64,000 nt of DNA from Postechiella sp039985655 (GCA_039985655.1 JBDWSF010000016.1:62001-126000), one strand, 5' to 3'. Positions 8,600-16,803 are shown, counted from the stretch's first letter. Program-made: numbers and translations. The notes: a model not told the origin generated them from the letters alone.

Positions 8600-8626
8600 T
8601 TAATATCTTATTTAGTATAGTTCGTA

Positions 8627-8655
8627 TAAGTGAGCCTTAATGGCTCACTTTTTTT
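8627..8655 (+). terminator. Terminator of unit 2
   Basis: AAGTGAGCC and GGCTCACTT surround a TTAAT loop and are followed by a T-run. The stem is conserved with units 0 and 1 while the loop differs. Confidence 0.85.
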
Positions 8656-8928
8656 GCTTTTGTTTTTCTTAAAATAATTAGAGATTCTCATAATTTAACT
8701 AGTAAAAAAAATTGATTTTAAAATTAGTTAATCTCAATCAACATTCTAAAGATTAATTAATTCGTGGACAAAAAAGAAGCGAAACCAAAATTTAACGAAT
8801 AGATCAAATGACACTCAATTACCTCTATTATATACTCGATTATCTTACACAATTTTAATGTGAAAACATTAGACAATTTAGCATATAAACTCATTAATAT
8901 CAATGTTTTATGTCATTACCAATCCTTA

Positions 8929-8936
8929 TATATTTG
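8929..8936 (+). promoter_or_regulatory. Promoter -7 element of unit 3
   Basis: TATATTTG lies 28 bases before the ATG at 8965, in the same arrangement as the other units. Confidence 0.6.
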
Positions 8937-8964
8937 TAGTGTAAAACATAAATAAATCCAAATC

Positions 8965-9576
8965 ATGAAAAACGTAATCACAAACACAAAAAAAGGATTC
9001 TTAATGGTAACTATGTTTGCTACCCTGTTAAGTTTCGCTAATGAAGTTTCATTTACTACTATTAAAAATGATGCTAAAAGAACCTCACTAACTTTAGAAA
9101 ATGTAAAGGAAGGAAATCTATTATCGATTAAAGACGATCATGGAGTTATACTATATAAAGAACAAATCGAAAAAACTGGAGATTATTCAAAAGGGTTCGA
9201 TTTAACAGCATTACCTAATGGGTCATACCTTTTTGAATTGGATGCCGATTTAGAAATTACAACAATCCCATTTACTGTAGAATCTAACGTTGTCGCTTTT
9301 AACAACGCTCTCGAAACAAAAACGTTTAAACCTTTTGTAAAAGTTGAGAACGACATGGTATATATTACAAAACTTGTTCTAAACAATGCGCCATTAAAAA
9401 TAGACGTATACTTTAAAGGAGATACTTATTTAAGTGAACCTGAGCTTGTCTATACTGAAACAGTAAAAGACACAAAAAACGTAGCAAAAATATTCAAATT
9501 AGCAGGACATGGAAAAGGAAGTTATAAAATAAATGTTATAACTGAGGGAAGAAAATTTACAACACGTATTAAATAA
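8965..9576 (+). CDS. Tandem-array secreted protein, unit 3
   Basis: The product has 203 residues. Signal peptide and first domain are again near-identical to units 1 and 2 (with V-K-E-G for V-K-K-G). The second domain is the most divergent of the three and carries an altered loop (K-G-D-T-Y-L-S-E-P-E-L) and C-terminus (F-T-T-R-I-K). It ends the array. Instead of the GTGAGC-type terminator it is followed by a CTCTTTTA/TAAAAGAG hairpin that runs into a separate inverted repeat. Export is predicted; the binding partner or function is unknown. Confidence 0.85.
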   Translation: MKNVITNTKKGFLMVTMFATLLSFANEVSFTTIKNDAKRTSLTLENVKEGNLLSIKDDHGVILYKEQIEKTGDYSKGFDLTALPNGSYLFELDADLEITTIPFTVESNVVAFNNALETKTFKPFVKVENDMVYITKLVLNNAPLKIDVYFKGDTYLSEPELVYTETVKDTKNVAKIFKLAGHGKGSYKINVITEGRKFTTRIK

Positions 9577-9610
9577 TCTCTTTTACTACCTAGCTTAGTT
9601 AAGTTAATAA

Positions 9611-9731
9611 AAGAGGTTGTCTAAAAAGTCTAGATTGTTGAGCTTGTCGAATCCTATTATTGATTATCAGTAAACTGATATATTTCAATAAGCTCAACAT
9701 GACTCTCATTTTACTTTTTAAACAGCCTCTT
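9611..9731. repeat. 121-base palindromic element
   Basis: The 19-base ends AAGAGGTTGTCTAAAAAGT (9611-9629) and its near-perfect reverse complement (9713-9731) bracket an inner TTGAGCTT/AAGCTCAA palindrome. It has no coding capacity. This is the type of dispersed intergenic palindrome often seen in flavobacterial genomes. It may also act as a transcriptional stop after the tandem array. The rest of the stretch to 9896 shows nothing I can name. Confidence 0.65.
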
Positions 9732-9896
9732 CTTTTATTGAAATAAATTTAACTACTCCCATAAAAAAACTAAGAGCAGTATTCTATAGTTCTTCTGTGA
9801 TTTCCTCTGTATTCCTAATTTGATGAATAGCAAGCTTAAGGCGTCTATAAATAATTACTACTTATAGCTTTAAATATTAGTTACTATATTAAACCA

Positions 9897-10529
9897 TTAC
9901 TTTCCATTAAAAGCATTCATCGTATTGTTAATACCTGCCAAACCAAAAGATTTTATGATTTTTGTTGATTGGTCTAAACGTTCTTTAAGTAATTCATTTT
10001 CTTGGGCTGTCCATTCGCCTAAAACATAATCTACTTGTCTCCCTTTACTAAAAGTATCACTTATTCCAAATCTAAATCTATTGTACTTGGTTGTATTTAG
10101 TTTTTCTTGAATGTCTTTTAATCCGTTATGTCCGCCGTCACTTCCTTTAAGTTTTACGCGAATACTTCCAAAGGGCAAGTTTAAATCGTCTGTAATTACT
10201 AATAAATTTTCTAAAGGAATTTTCTCTTTCGTTAACCAATACAGAACGGCTTTCCCACTTAAATTCATATAGGTGTTTGGCTTTAATAAAATAAAAGTTC
10301 GCCCTTTTAATTTATAAGTAGTCATGTCGCCTAGTTTTTGGGTTTCGAAAGTTAGATCTTCTTGTTTTGCTAATTCGTCTAAAATTTTAAATCCTATATT
10401 ATGACGAGTTTCGGTATATTCTTCGCCTAAATTACCTAATCCAACTATTAAATATTTTTTCATAACATCGTACTGTTCTTCTATATCTTTTTCCTTTTTA
10501 AATAACCGTAACAGAAATTGCCAAATCAT
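9897..10529 (-). CDS. pth: Peptidyl-tRNA hydrolase
   Basis: Pth cleaves peptidyl-tRNA released from stalled ribosomes. The core motifs are complete: G-L-G-N-L-G-E-E-Y-T-E-T-R-H-N-I-G-F (with the catalytic His and the substrate Asn), I-T-D-D-L-N-L-P-F-G with the conserved Asp, and G-G-H-N-G-L-K-D-I. The 210-residue frame has a 22-residue extension before M-K-K-Y-L-I-V-G-L-G-N; the alternative start at 10463 would give a standard length of 188. I keep the longer form because similar short basic extensions occur, as I recall, in other Flavobacteriaceae, but the start is uncertain. Confidence 0.93.
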   Translation of the reverse strand: MIWQFLLRLFKKEKDIEEQYDVMKKYLIVGLGNLGEEYTETRHNIGFKILDELAKQEDLTFETQKLGDMTTYKLKGRTFILLKPNTYMNLSGKAVLYWLTKEKIPLENLLVITDDLNLPFGSIRVKLKGSDGGHNGLKDIQEKLNTTKYNRFRFGISDTFSKGRQVDYVLGEWTAQENELLKERLDQSTKIIKSFGLAGINNTMNAFNGK

Positions 10530-10618
10530 ATCTTTTTCTATTTTAATACCAATCCCACCTTAAAATATTGTGTACAGGTAACAAAAATGTTTGATTATAA
10601 CTGTTTTTGCTGATGACC

Positions 10619-10712
10619 TGCGTTAGGGATTGAGCAATTGTTGGAGTTCCTCGCAGAGAGCGACTTGTGAAAGCCCGGCACCGATTTTGGGAGGGGCAAC
10701 GCTCAACTTCTC
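10619..10712. repeat. Dispersed intergenic repeat (GCGTTAGGGATTGA family)
   Basis: The segment runs from GCGTTAGGGATTGAGCAA through GAAAGCCCGGCACC to GGGGCAACGCTCAA and is more GC-rich than its surroundings. Related pieces lie at 23018-23035 and 60303-60452 in reverse orientation. It fills the space between pth and gpsA. Confidence 0.55.
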
Positions 10713-10755
10713 TATACCCTTTTGATTAAATAATCAAAATCACTCAAAGTGACAT

Positions 10756-11757
10756 CTAATCTAACTTATCTGTTAATTTTTTAAATACTTTTTTGGGATT
10801 TTTATCTTCGTAAAGTATAGCGTATACGGCATTTATTATTGGTAACTCTGTTTTTTTAGCGTTCTTTTCGTTTAGTAATTGTGCGCTTTTTGTGGCATAA
10901 TATCCTTCGGCAATCATACTCATCTCCATTTGCGCAGACTTTACGGTATAGCCTTTGCCAATCATGTTTCCAAACATTCTATTTCTTGAAAAAACGGAAT
11001 AGCCTGTTACTAATAAATCCCCTAAATAAGCGGAATTATTAATGTTACGTTTCATTTTATGCATTTTTTTAATGAAACGTTTCATTTCGCGAATGGCGTT
11101 ACTCATTAATACACTCTGGAAATTGTCTCCATACCCCAAACCATGTGCTATTCCTGCTGCGATGGCGTAAATGTTTTTAAGCATTACAGCATATTCTACT
11201 CCAATAATATCGTCGCTAATTTTTGTTTTTATATAATCGCTAGATAACGCATTGGCTATATGTTGTGCTTTTTCGGCATCGGAACACGAAATAGTTAGAT
11301 ACGATAAACGCTCTAAAGCAACTTCTTCGGCATGACAAGGCCCTGCAATAACAGCAATGTTTGGATAGGGTATTTTATATACCTCGTGGAAATGCTCTCC
11401 TACTAAAAGCCCTGTTTCTGGCATGATTCCTTTTACTGCTGAAACGATAATTTTATTCGAAATATCTACATTTAATTTCTGTAATTCACTGTGCATAAAT
11501 GCGCTTGGTATTACAAAAATTAAAATATCGGCATAGGTTGCCATGTCGTTTATATCATTGCTAATTTTTAATTGCTCTAAATGGAACTCGACCGAACTTA
11601 AATAATTAGGATTATGTTGCTCTTTTAATAAGTGATCTTTGGTTTGGGTGCTACGCATGTACCAACCAATTTCGTCAAGATTTTCACAAAGCATTTTCAC
11701 AATAGCTGTCGCCCAACTTCCTGCGCCAAACACCGCATATTTTAAAGGTTTATCCAT
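10756..11757 (-). CDS. gpsA: NAD(P)-dependent glycerol-3-phosphate dehydrogenase
   Basis: GpsA reduces dihydroxyacetone phosphate to sn-glycerol-3-phosphate, the backbone for phospholipids. The 333-residue product has the N-terminal nucleotide-binding loop (G-A-G-S-W-A-T-A, residues 11-18), the central G-P-C-H-A-E-E-V motif, the catalytic lysine region V-M-L-K-N-I-Y-A-I-A-A-G-I, and a substrate-binding helix around G-D-L-L-V-T-G. Length is normal. It is a single gene, separated from pth by a dispersed repeat, and is transcribed divergently from the lipoprotein gene at 11888. Confidence 0.94.
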   Translation of the reverse strand: MDKPLKYAVFGAGSWATAIVKMLCENLDEIGWYMRSTQTKDHLLKEQHNPNYLSSVEFHLEQLKISNDINDMATYADILIFVIPSAFMHSELQKLNVDISNKIIVSAVKGIMPETGLLVGEHFHEVYKIPYPNIAVIAGPCHAEEVALERLSYLTISCSDAEKAQHIANALSSDYIKTKISDDIIGVEYAVMLKNIYAIAAGIAHGLGYGDNFQSVLMSNAIREMKRFIKKMHKMKRNINNSAYLGDLLVTGYSVFSRNRMFGNMIGKGYTVKSAQMEMSMIAEGYYATKSAQLLNEKNAKKTELPIINAVYAILYEDKNPKKVFKKLTDKLD

Positions 11758-11836
11758 AAAACAATTAATATTAATACATCAAAAATACGTAAAATATTAA
11801 AGATTGTTTAGTCCAGAAATTATTAAGAATTATTTT

Positions 11837-11853
11837 TTGGCACACGTTTTGAA
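11837..11853 (+). promoter_or_regulatory. Possible sigma-54 promoter
   Basis: TTGGCACACGTTTTGAA matches the -24/-12 consensus TGGCAC-N5-TTGC except for A in place of the final C. Ten bases separate the GG and GA doublets, the canonical spacing. The ATG of the downstream lipoprotein lies at 11888, which fits a short leader. No TAnnTTTG element is evident between. Confidence 0.45.
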
Positions 11854-11887
11854 ATTATCATTTATATAACTCATAAAATTATTGATT

Positions 11888-12832
11888 ATGAAACGGATAA
11901 AATTACTTTTAAGTTTTACTTTAATAACAACACTTTTTACTTCTTGTTATACTGAGGTTATTGTAGACGATTTTATAGATACCCCTACTATCTCTGTAAA
12001 TCAGTTATTAGGTTCGTATGAATTGTGGTATGTTGATATAAATGAAACGATTGGTTATGGAGAAAGTCCATTTTTGCAAAAAGCCTTTACTATTTCGTTT
12101 AAAAATGGAGTTGTTTACGCTAATAATAATTTAGTTGGACTTGGGGATAGCGGAAATGGTTATGGTATTGATGTTGCAAATTATGATGCTTATGACATGA
12201 TTTTAGATGTAAAGCACGATATAGATGGCTTTGCTACATTCGATGTTTTTCAGATTGACAACAATACTATTGAGTTGTACAATCCTAATAACGATACATC
12301 GTATTTTTTGAATGGTTACCAACGTAGTAATTTCGATTACGATTTTGTATTCTACGATAACATTCATTATTTCTTACAAGAATATGAAGCTTGGGAAAAA
12401 ACATATACAAGTGAATTCGGTGCTATTAACGAGTTTGATAACGAAAATTACTTACAGTTCTTAGCTGGTGGAAATGATTCTGAGTTTCAAAGTTCTCAAG
12501 ATTTTGGTATATCTAATACTAATAATATTATATGGGATTACAACGGTGTTTATGGTGTTGGAAATGTAACTGGAGATCTGTATTTAAAAACTTTAACATT
12601 AGATTATGATTCCTTTGACAATGATTATTTTGAATTGAGCGTTATAAATGACAGGAAGATCGAGTTGTTTCATCCAGCCTCTGAAACCATTTATGAGTTT
12701 GAAGGTCGAGGTTATATACAATACCTGAAGTCTAGCGATACGAAAGGAAAGGCATCGAATATTAAAAATGATAAAAAACGTAAGTTTAAAAAAGATAAAG
12801 TAGAAAACCCTAGAAAAAACACAAGGGTTTAA
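11888..12832 (+). CDS. Lipoprotein of unknown function with basic C-terminal tail
   Basis: The ATG at 11888 is chosen over an in-frame TTG at 11882 because it directly precedes a normal basic signal start (M-K-R-I-K-L-L-L). The lipobox F-T-S-C follows near residue 20, giving an outer-membrane or surface lipoprotein of 314 residues. The mature protein is rich in Asn, Asp and Tyr and seems to hold two similar lipocalin-like halves: one near L-L-G-S-Y-E-L-W-Y, the other with repeated aromatic-acidic strands. Each ends in an I-E-L-(Y/F)-(N/H)-P motif. The last 35 residues are strongly basic, rich in Lys and Arg. Function unknown. Confidence 0.8.
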   Translation: MKRIKLLLSFTLITTLFTSCYTEVIVDDFIDTPTISVNQLLGSYELWYVDINETIGYGESPFLQKAFTISFKNGVVYANNNLVGLGDSGNGYGIDVANYDAYDMILDVKHDIDGFATFDVFQIDNNTIELYNPNNDTSYFLNGYQRSNFDYDFVFYDNIHYFLQEYEAWEKTYTSEFGAINEFDNENYLQFLAGGNDSEFQSSQDFGISNTNNIIWDYNGVYGVGNVTGDLYLKTLTLDYDSFDNDYFELSVINDRKIELFHPASETIYEFEGRGYIQYLKSSDTKGKASNIKNDKKRKFKKDKVENPRKNTRV

Positions 12833-12860
12833 TAAAAAGTTTTTGGTTGGTTATTTAGTT

Positions 12861-12905
12861 AAGAAACCGTTTAAGAGTATTACTTCTTAAGCGGTTTCTT
12901 TTTTT
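12861..12905 (+). terminator. Terminator after the lipoprotein gene
   Basis: AAGAAACCGTTTAAG pairs with CTTAAGCGGTTTCTT across a short loop and is followed by T-rich sequence. Confidence 0.85.
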
Positions 12906-12990
12906 ATGCAAATTAATGTGACTTATTGAAAAATATTGTGTCTTATTTAATAGAAACAATCTTATATTAACCTAAAAACTTAAACAAATA

Positions 12991-13476
12991 ATGGGACTAT
13001 TTTCATTTATTAAAAACGCTGGAGCAAAAGTATTCGGAATTGGAAAAACAGATGCTGAGGAAGCTGCAGAAGCATTAGAAACTAAGAGAATTGCAGAAGC
13101 TAAGGCGGCAGCAAATATGACTCAAACTGTTATAGATTTACAATTAGAAGTTGAAAATTTAAATATTGAAATTGATGGAGATACTGCTACGGTAACAGGA
13201 GCCGCTTTCGATCAAGCAACAAAAGAAAAAATTATTTTAGTTATTGGTAATTCTAACGGAATTGCAACAGTAGACGACCAAATGACTGTTGAAAATGTAG
13301 AACCAGAAGCACAATTTCATACCGTTGTTAGTGGTGATACTTTAGGGAAAATAGCAAAAAACTATTATGGTAATGCTATGAAATACCCTGTTATCTTTGA
13401 AGCGAATAAGCCAATGCTTACTGATCCTGATAAAATTTATCCTGGTCAAGTACTACGTATACCTGCCTTAGACTAA
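12991..13476 (+). CDS. BON-LysM protein, potassium-binding protein Kbp-like
   Basis: The 161-residue protein follows the E. coli Kbp (YgaU) plan: a start M-G-L-F-S-F-I-K-N-A-G-A-K, a BON domain at about residues 35-95 (I-D-G-D-T-A-T-V-T-G), and a C-terminal LysM domain at about 108-160 (H-T-V-V-S-G-D-T-L-G-K-I-A-K-N-Y-Y-G-N, ending Y-P-G-Q-V-L-R-I-P). There is no signal peptide, consistent with the cytoplasmic location of Kbp. Kbp binds K+ and is needed under high potassium; that role here is by homology only. A strong hairpin terminator follows. Confidence 0.88.
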   Translation: MGLFSFIKNAGAKVFGIGKTDAEEAAEALETKRIAEAKAAANMTQTVIDLQLEVENLNIEIDGDTATVTGAAFDQATKEKIILVIGNSNGIATVDDQMTVENVEPEAQFHTVVSGDTLGKIAKNYYGNAMKYPVIFEANKPMLTDPDKIYPGQVLRIPALD

Positions 13477-13505
13477 AAATTACCTACATCATTTATGTTA
13501 TAAGT

Positions 13506-13538
13506 AAAAAAACCAATCTGAAAGGGTTGGTTTTTTTT
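13506..13538 (+). terminator. Terminator after the Kbp-like gene
   Basis: AAAAAACCAATC and GGGTTGGTTTTTTTT form a GC-containing hairpin with a T-run. The A-rich left side would let it work in both directions. Confidence 0.8.
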
Positions 13539-13656
13539 ATGGGATTCGTTTAACAGGTTTGCAAATATGAAATCCTTTTAATTTTTTAAGTTACAACTTA
13601 AATATTCTAATAAAAGTGATCGCACATTCTCTATACGTTGAGCAAACTACCAACAA

Positions 13657-14361
13657 CTATAAAATATAAAATATCAATCCAATTTTAATGGCATTCATAT
13701 CAATAGTTTCATCATCTATTTTCGCCTTATTAGAAAAAATTGAATTTAATCCATAATACGCATATATATTCCAAGTATTATAACCCGCACTTATACTTAA
13801 TCCATATTGAAAGTCGTTAAAATTGTCATTATTGCGAATTTTAAAATCTCCCAAATCACCTTTAAACTTTGTGGCACTACTCAATACATACCCAAGCTTA
13901 AAACCAGTGTAAATACGCCAAAAGTTATAGTTTTCGGGTGTGGAAGTCCGCCATCTAAATTCTATAGGCAATTCTATTAAATGTTGAGATAATTTATTCT
14001 TAGTATAATCCCCAATAATAGCTTCATCAATAATACTATACGTTGCATTTCCTGAGGTATCGTTATTTACTAGTAAATTGTTATTAAACGAATTTGTAGA
14101 ATATCCTAAACCAATTCCGATCGCTTTATTTCTTTTCTTATTTATAGGCATATCTTTTATAAAACCAAAATGAAATCCTAAAGAGAACCCCGTTTGATTT
14201 AAACCAGATGGCTTAGTTCCTAATATATTATATGTAGCACCAATATAAAATTGATCTTCTTTATACAGCGAATCAATTTCTTTTGTTGCACTAGTTTCCT
14301 CTTGAGCTGCAATCAAGTTCAACCCAAAAACAATAAACAGAAGTGGTATAAGGCTTTTCAT
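13657..14361 (-). CDS. Outer-membrane beta-barrel protein
   Basis: The 234-residue product has a signal peptide (M-K-S-L-I-P-L-L-F-I-V-F-G, cut near A-A-Q-E-E) and a series of amphipathic strands ending with aromatic residues (F-Y-I-G-A-T-Y-N, G-F-S-L-G-F-H-F-G-F). It closes with I-K-I-G-L-I-F-Y-I-L, typical of 8-strand porin-family (PorT/OMP_b-brl) proteins. It lies downstream of the exb operon on the same strand, beyond a terminator, and is probably transcribed on its own. Function unknown. Confidence 0.8.
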   Translation of the reverse strand: MKSLIPLLFIVFGLNLIAAQEETSATKEIDSLYKEDQFYIGATYNILGTKPSGLNQTGFSLGFHFGFIKDMPINKKRNKAIGIGLGYSTNSFNNNLLVNNDTSGNATYSIIDEAIIGDYTKNKLSQHLIELPIEFRWRTSTPENYNFWRIYTGFKLGYVLSSATKFKGDLGDFKIRNNDNFNDFQYGLSISAGYNTWNIYAYYGLNSIFSNKAKIDDETIDMNAIKIGLIFYIL

Positions 14362-14423
14362 TTTAAGTCAATGTCTTTGTATATGATTACAAATATAATT
14401 CTACTTGGTAAATAACGTGTACA

Positions 14424-14456
14424 AAAAAAGGTATTCTAATTAGAATACCTTTTTAT
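14424..14456 (-). terminator. Terminator of the exb operon
   Basis: AAAAAAGGTATTCTAATTAG and its perfect reverse complement form a long hairpin with A- and T-runs on both sides. It lies 22 bases beyond the last exbD stop and probably works in both directions. Confidence 0.85.
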
Positions 14457-14477
14457 TTTTTAACAAATTAAGATTGT

Positions 14478-14963
14478 TTACTGTTTCATATTTGATGTTG
14501 CATCCCCAGTACCAGTAGCATAGTTAATTTTTAAAGCATTAGCTTTTCTAAGCTCTTGCTTTACATCACCTACAATACCCATATTTGATTGCTTATCAAC
14601 TTTTAAAGACACTGTTAAATACGGAGCCTCTTCATCTCTTAAAGCAGCTCTTTCAGATCCAATAAAGGCTACTACCTCACTTACATCTGCAAACTTATCA
14701 TTTAATTGAATTCTGGCTTCTTGTCCATATGTTCCAGCATACTCTTCTTTAGGTTTACCCATATAAATAAAACTTATCGGGTTTTTTTTATTCAGCTTTT
14801 CAACCTGATCAGCAACAGGCATATTATTTTTTATTTTAAGTGTATCTTCTCTCATCTCGGTAGCAACCATGAAAAAGAATAACAACATAAAAACAATATC
14901 TGGTAATGCCGCTGTATTAATAGGAGGTACTCCTCCACCTTTTTTCTTTTTAAATTTAGACAT
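14478..14963 (-). CDS. exbD: ExbD/TolR-family proton-channel subunit, second copy
   Basis: This 161-residue ExbD homologue has a basic cytoplasmic start (M-S-K-F-K-K-K-K-G-G-G), one membrane helix at about residues 20-40 that contains the essential aspartate (A-L-P-D-I-V-F-M-L-L-F-F-F), and a periplasmic domain. It is the last gene of the exbB-orf-exbD-exbD operon that energises TonB-dependent import. Two different ExbD proteins per ExbB are usual in Bacteroidetes, where both may sit in one complex. It starts 27 bases after the preceding exbD. Confidence 0.92.
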   Translation of the reverse strand: MSKFKKKKGGGVPPINTAALPDIVFMLLFFFMVATEMREDTLKIKNNMPVADQVEKLNKKNPISFIYMGKPKEEYAGTYGQEARIQLNDKFADVSEVVAFIGSERAALRDEEAPYLTVSLKVDKQSNMGIVGDVKQELRKANALKINYATGTGDATSNMKQ

Positions 14964-14990
14964 AATCTTATAATTGTATTTAATTCTAAA

Positions 14991-15602
14991 TTAATTAACG
15001 ACTTCAGAAAGCTTTTGCGGAATCTCAATTTTAATTTGATCAATAAGCGCCTTCAGCTTTGTTTTATTACCATACCACCTAACATCTTTATGGTTAGTTT
15101 GCATCGTAAGAAAGTCCATATCACGGAATCCTTTCTGTGGACCGACCTCTAATGCACGTCTGTTTCTTAATACATTATATGCCGCAACCAATTCATTTTG
15201 AACTGCGATATAAGCTGCATAAGATGTTTCTCGTTCATTCTTTAAAGAGATAATCGCTTTATCTGGATTGTCTGATGATTTTTCATCCTTCTTTCCTTTA
15301 CAGAACGTACAAGATCCATCACCACCATTATCTAAAAATTCAATTGCTGCTGCTCTTAAATCTTTAATATCCATTAACTCATCTTCAACAAGTAATTGAT
15401 CTTCTTTGTTTAATAAAACAGTAAAAATATTTTTTTGCTTAATGACAGGTGGTTCAACCTCACTATCATCTATAGGCGGTAGCTTACGATTAAGACCAGT
15501 ATCTTTCGGTATAGTTGTAGTAACTAAGAAAAATATTAGTAATAAAAAAGCAATATCGGCCATAGAACCTGCATTTACTTCTGGTACATCACGTTTTGCC
15601 AT
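14991..15602 (-). CDS. exbD: ExbD/TolR-family proton-channel subunit with periplasmic C-x-x-C
   Basis: The 203-residue ExbD homologue has its single membrane helix at about residues 14-32 with the proton-carrying Asp16 (S-M-A-D-I-A-F-L-L-L-I-F-F). The periplasmic domain is longer than in classical ExbD and includes a loop at residues 93-110 with Cys98 and Cys101 (G-S-C-T-F-C-K-G-K). The paired cysteines could bind a metal or form a disulfide; I recall comparable loops in related flavobacterial ExbDs. It starts 1 base after the small membrane-protein gene, so the two are probably translationally coupled. Confidence 0.92.
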   Translation of the reverse strand: MAKRDVPEVNAGSMADIAFLLLIFFLVTTTIPKDTGLNRKLPPIDDSEVEPPVIKQKNIFTVLLNKEDQLLVEDELMDIKDLRAAAIEFLDNGGDGSCTFCKGKKDEKSSDNPDKAIISLKNERETSYAAYIAVQNELVAAYNVLRNRRALEVGPQKGFRDMDFLTMQTNHKDVRWYGNKTKLKALIDQIKIEIPQKLSEVVN

Positions 15603-15603
15603 A

Positions 15604-16017
15604 TTATTTCATCATTTTTTTAACGCTCCCCATTAACATAGATCCTATTGCAATAACTGCAAGGAAATAGAACAAATATAATGATGCTCCTACTAGCTTA
15701 GATTCTCCCACAGATAACACACCACCTTCTTTTAATGGTGTTTCTACACCTGAAGCAAATACAAAGTAGCATATCAATGCTAACAAAGCAAATGCGCCAA
15801 CTCCAATAAGTGTTCTTTTAAGGTTCGCCGGATTAGAGAATGTATTAACAACAGTAAAAATTAACACCGCTGCCAAAACTATTCCTAAGACTGCATAGGC
15901 CACGTATAAAACGCTTCCTATCTGACTTTCGTTTCCTGAGGCTAACATTGCTGTAAAAACAACACCAACAACAGCCAACACATAAGCCAAAATTTTAAAT
16001 ATTTTATGAATATCCAT
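15604..16017 (-). CDS. Small membrane protein of the ExbB-ExbD operon
   Basis: The 137-residue protein has four hydrophobic helices at about residues 8-26, 36-58, 69-88 and 107-128, with short loops. The position between exbB and the first exbD is conserved, to my knowledge, in Flavobacteriaceae TonB-energising operons. This suggests an accessory subunit, although no activity is known. Spacing of 21 bases after exbB and 1 base before exbD supports one transcript. Confidence 0.8.
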   Translation of the reverse strand: MDIHKIFKILAYVLAVVGVVFTAMLASGNESQIGSVLYVAYAVLGIVLAAVLIFTVVNTFSNPANLKRTLIGVGAFALLALICYFVFASGVETPLKEGGVLSVGESKLVGASLYLFYFLAVIAIGSMLMGSVKKMMK

Positions 16018-16038
16018 AATAGTTTGTGTTTTTAATTA

Positions 16039-16803
16039 TTACTTCTTATTTCTAATCAACAAATCCATTAACGTAATAGAAGCATCTTCCATATCGTTAA
16101 CAATGCTATCTATTTTAGCAATGATGTAATTGTAAAAAATTTGAAGAATAATTGCAACAACTAAACCAAATACAGTTGTTAAAAGTGCTACTTTAATACC
16201 ACCTGCTACTAATGAAGGATTCATATCCCCAGCAGCTTCAATTTTATCAAATGCTTGAATCATCCCTATTACTGTTCCCATAAACCCTAACATAGGTGCT
16301 AATGCGATAAATAATGAAATCCAAGATACGTTTTTCTCTAATTGTCCCATTTGAACACCACCGTAAGCTACAACAGCCTTCTCAGCAGCATCAATACCTT
16401 CATCTGTTCTATCTAAACCTTGATAGAAAATAGAGGCAATAGGCCCTTTTGTGTTTCTACAAACTTCTTTTGCAGCTTCAACACCACCAGAAGATAATGC
16501 ATCTTCAACAGATTGCGTTAATTTTTTTGTGTTTGTTGTAGAAAGGTTTAAAAAGATAATTCTCTCGATAGCAATTGCTAATCCTAAAATAAGACATAAT
16601 AAAACAATCCCCATAAATCCAGGTCCTCCTTCAATAAATCTTTTCTTTAATTCTTGATGAAAACTTAAATCTGCATCATCTGCTACTTCATCTTGTGTTA
16701 TACTAACGGTTGTTGTTGTTGCAGCACTAGTTGTTGTAGTTGCGCTAACCGTTCCGAATGCCATCATTCCTGATAAGGCAAGGATAGAAAATAATCTTTT
16801 CAT
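16039..16803 (-). CDS. exbB: ExbB/TolQ/MotA-family proton channel
   Basis: The 254-residue ExbB homologue has an N-terminal signal-like helix (M-K-R-L-F-S-I-L-A-L-S-G-M-M-A, followed by a Thr-rich stretch). The three core helices lie at about residues 60-80, 160-182 and 205-230, including the signature L-A-P-M-L-G-F-M-G-T-V-I-G-M-I. It forms the pentameric stator that, with ExbD, uses proton motive force to drive TonB. It is the first gene of a four-gene minus-strand operon. The extra N-terminal segment is common in Bacteroidetes members. Confidence 0.93.
   Translation of the reverse strand: MKRLFSILALSGMMAFGTVSATTTTSAATTTTVSITQDEVADDADLSFHQELKKRFIEGGPGFMGIVLLCLILGLAIAIERIIFLNLSTTNTKKLTQSVEDALSSGGVEAAKEVCRNTKGPIASIFYQGLDRTDEGIDAAEKAVVAYGGVQMGQLEKNVSWISLFIALAPMLGFMGTVIGMIQAFDKIEAAGDMNPSLVAGGIKVALLTTVFGLVVAIILQIFYNYIIAKIDSIVNDMEDASITLMDLLIRNKK

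Larger units (their letters stand above)
6090..9600 (+). repeat. Tandem array of four related gene units
   Basis: Four head-to-tail units each contain an upstream segment with a motif like ACAGATAATTTAGCATAC, a Bacteroidetes promoter, and a gene starting M-K-N. The first three also end in a related terminator. Gene starts lie at 6213, 7013, 7985 and 8965, so the intact units repeat about every 975 bases. Spacers 6720-7012 and 7700-7984 are clearly homologous, both beginning near AACCCATTGAT. The first unit is internally deleted and is followed by a MITE-like element. The array is best explained by tandem duplication with later divergence. Confidence 0.85.

Noticed and set aside
7013..9576. 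Type IX secretion sorting domains in the array proteins
   Set aside because: The two domains resemble such folds in strand pattern, but they make up the whole mature protein and lack the usual C-terminal sorting ending, so cargo status is not supported.
6090..9600. Could the regular repeats be a CRISPR array?
   Set aside because: The repeat units are about 975 bases and contain protein genes; there are no short regular repeats with unique spacers and no cas genes.
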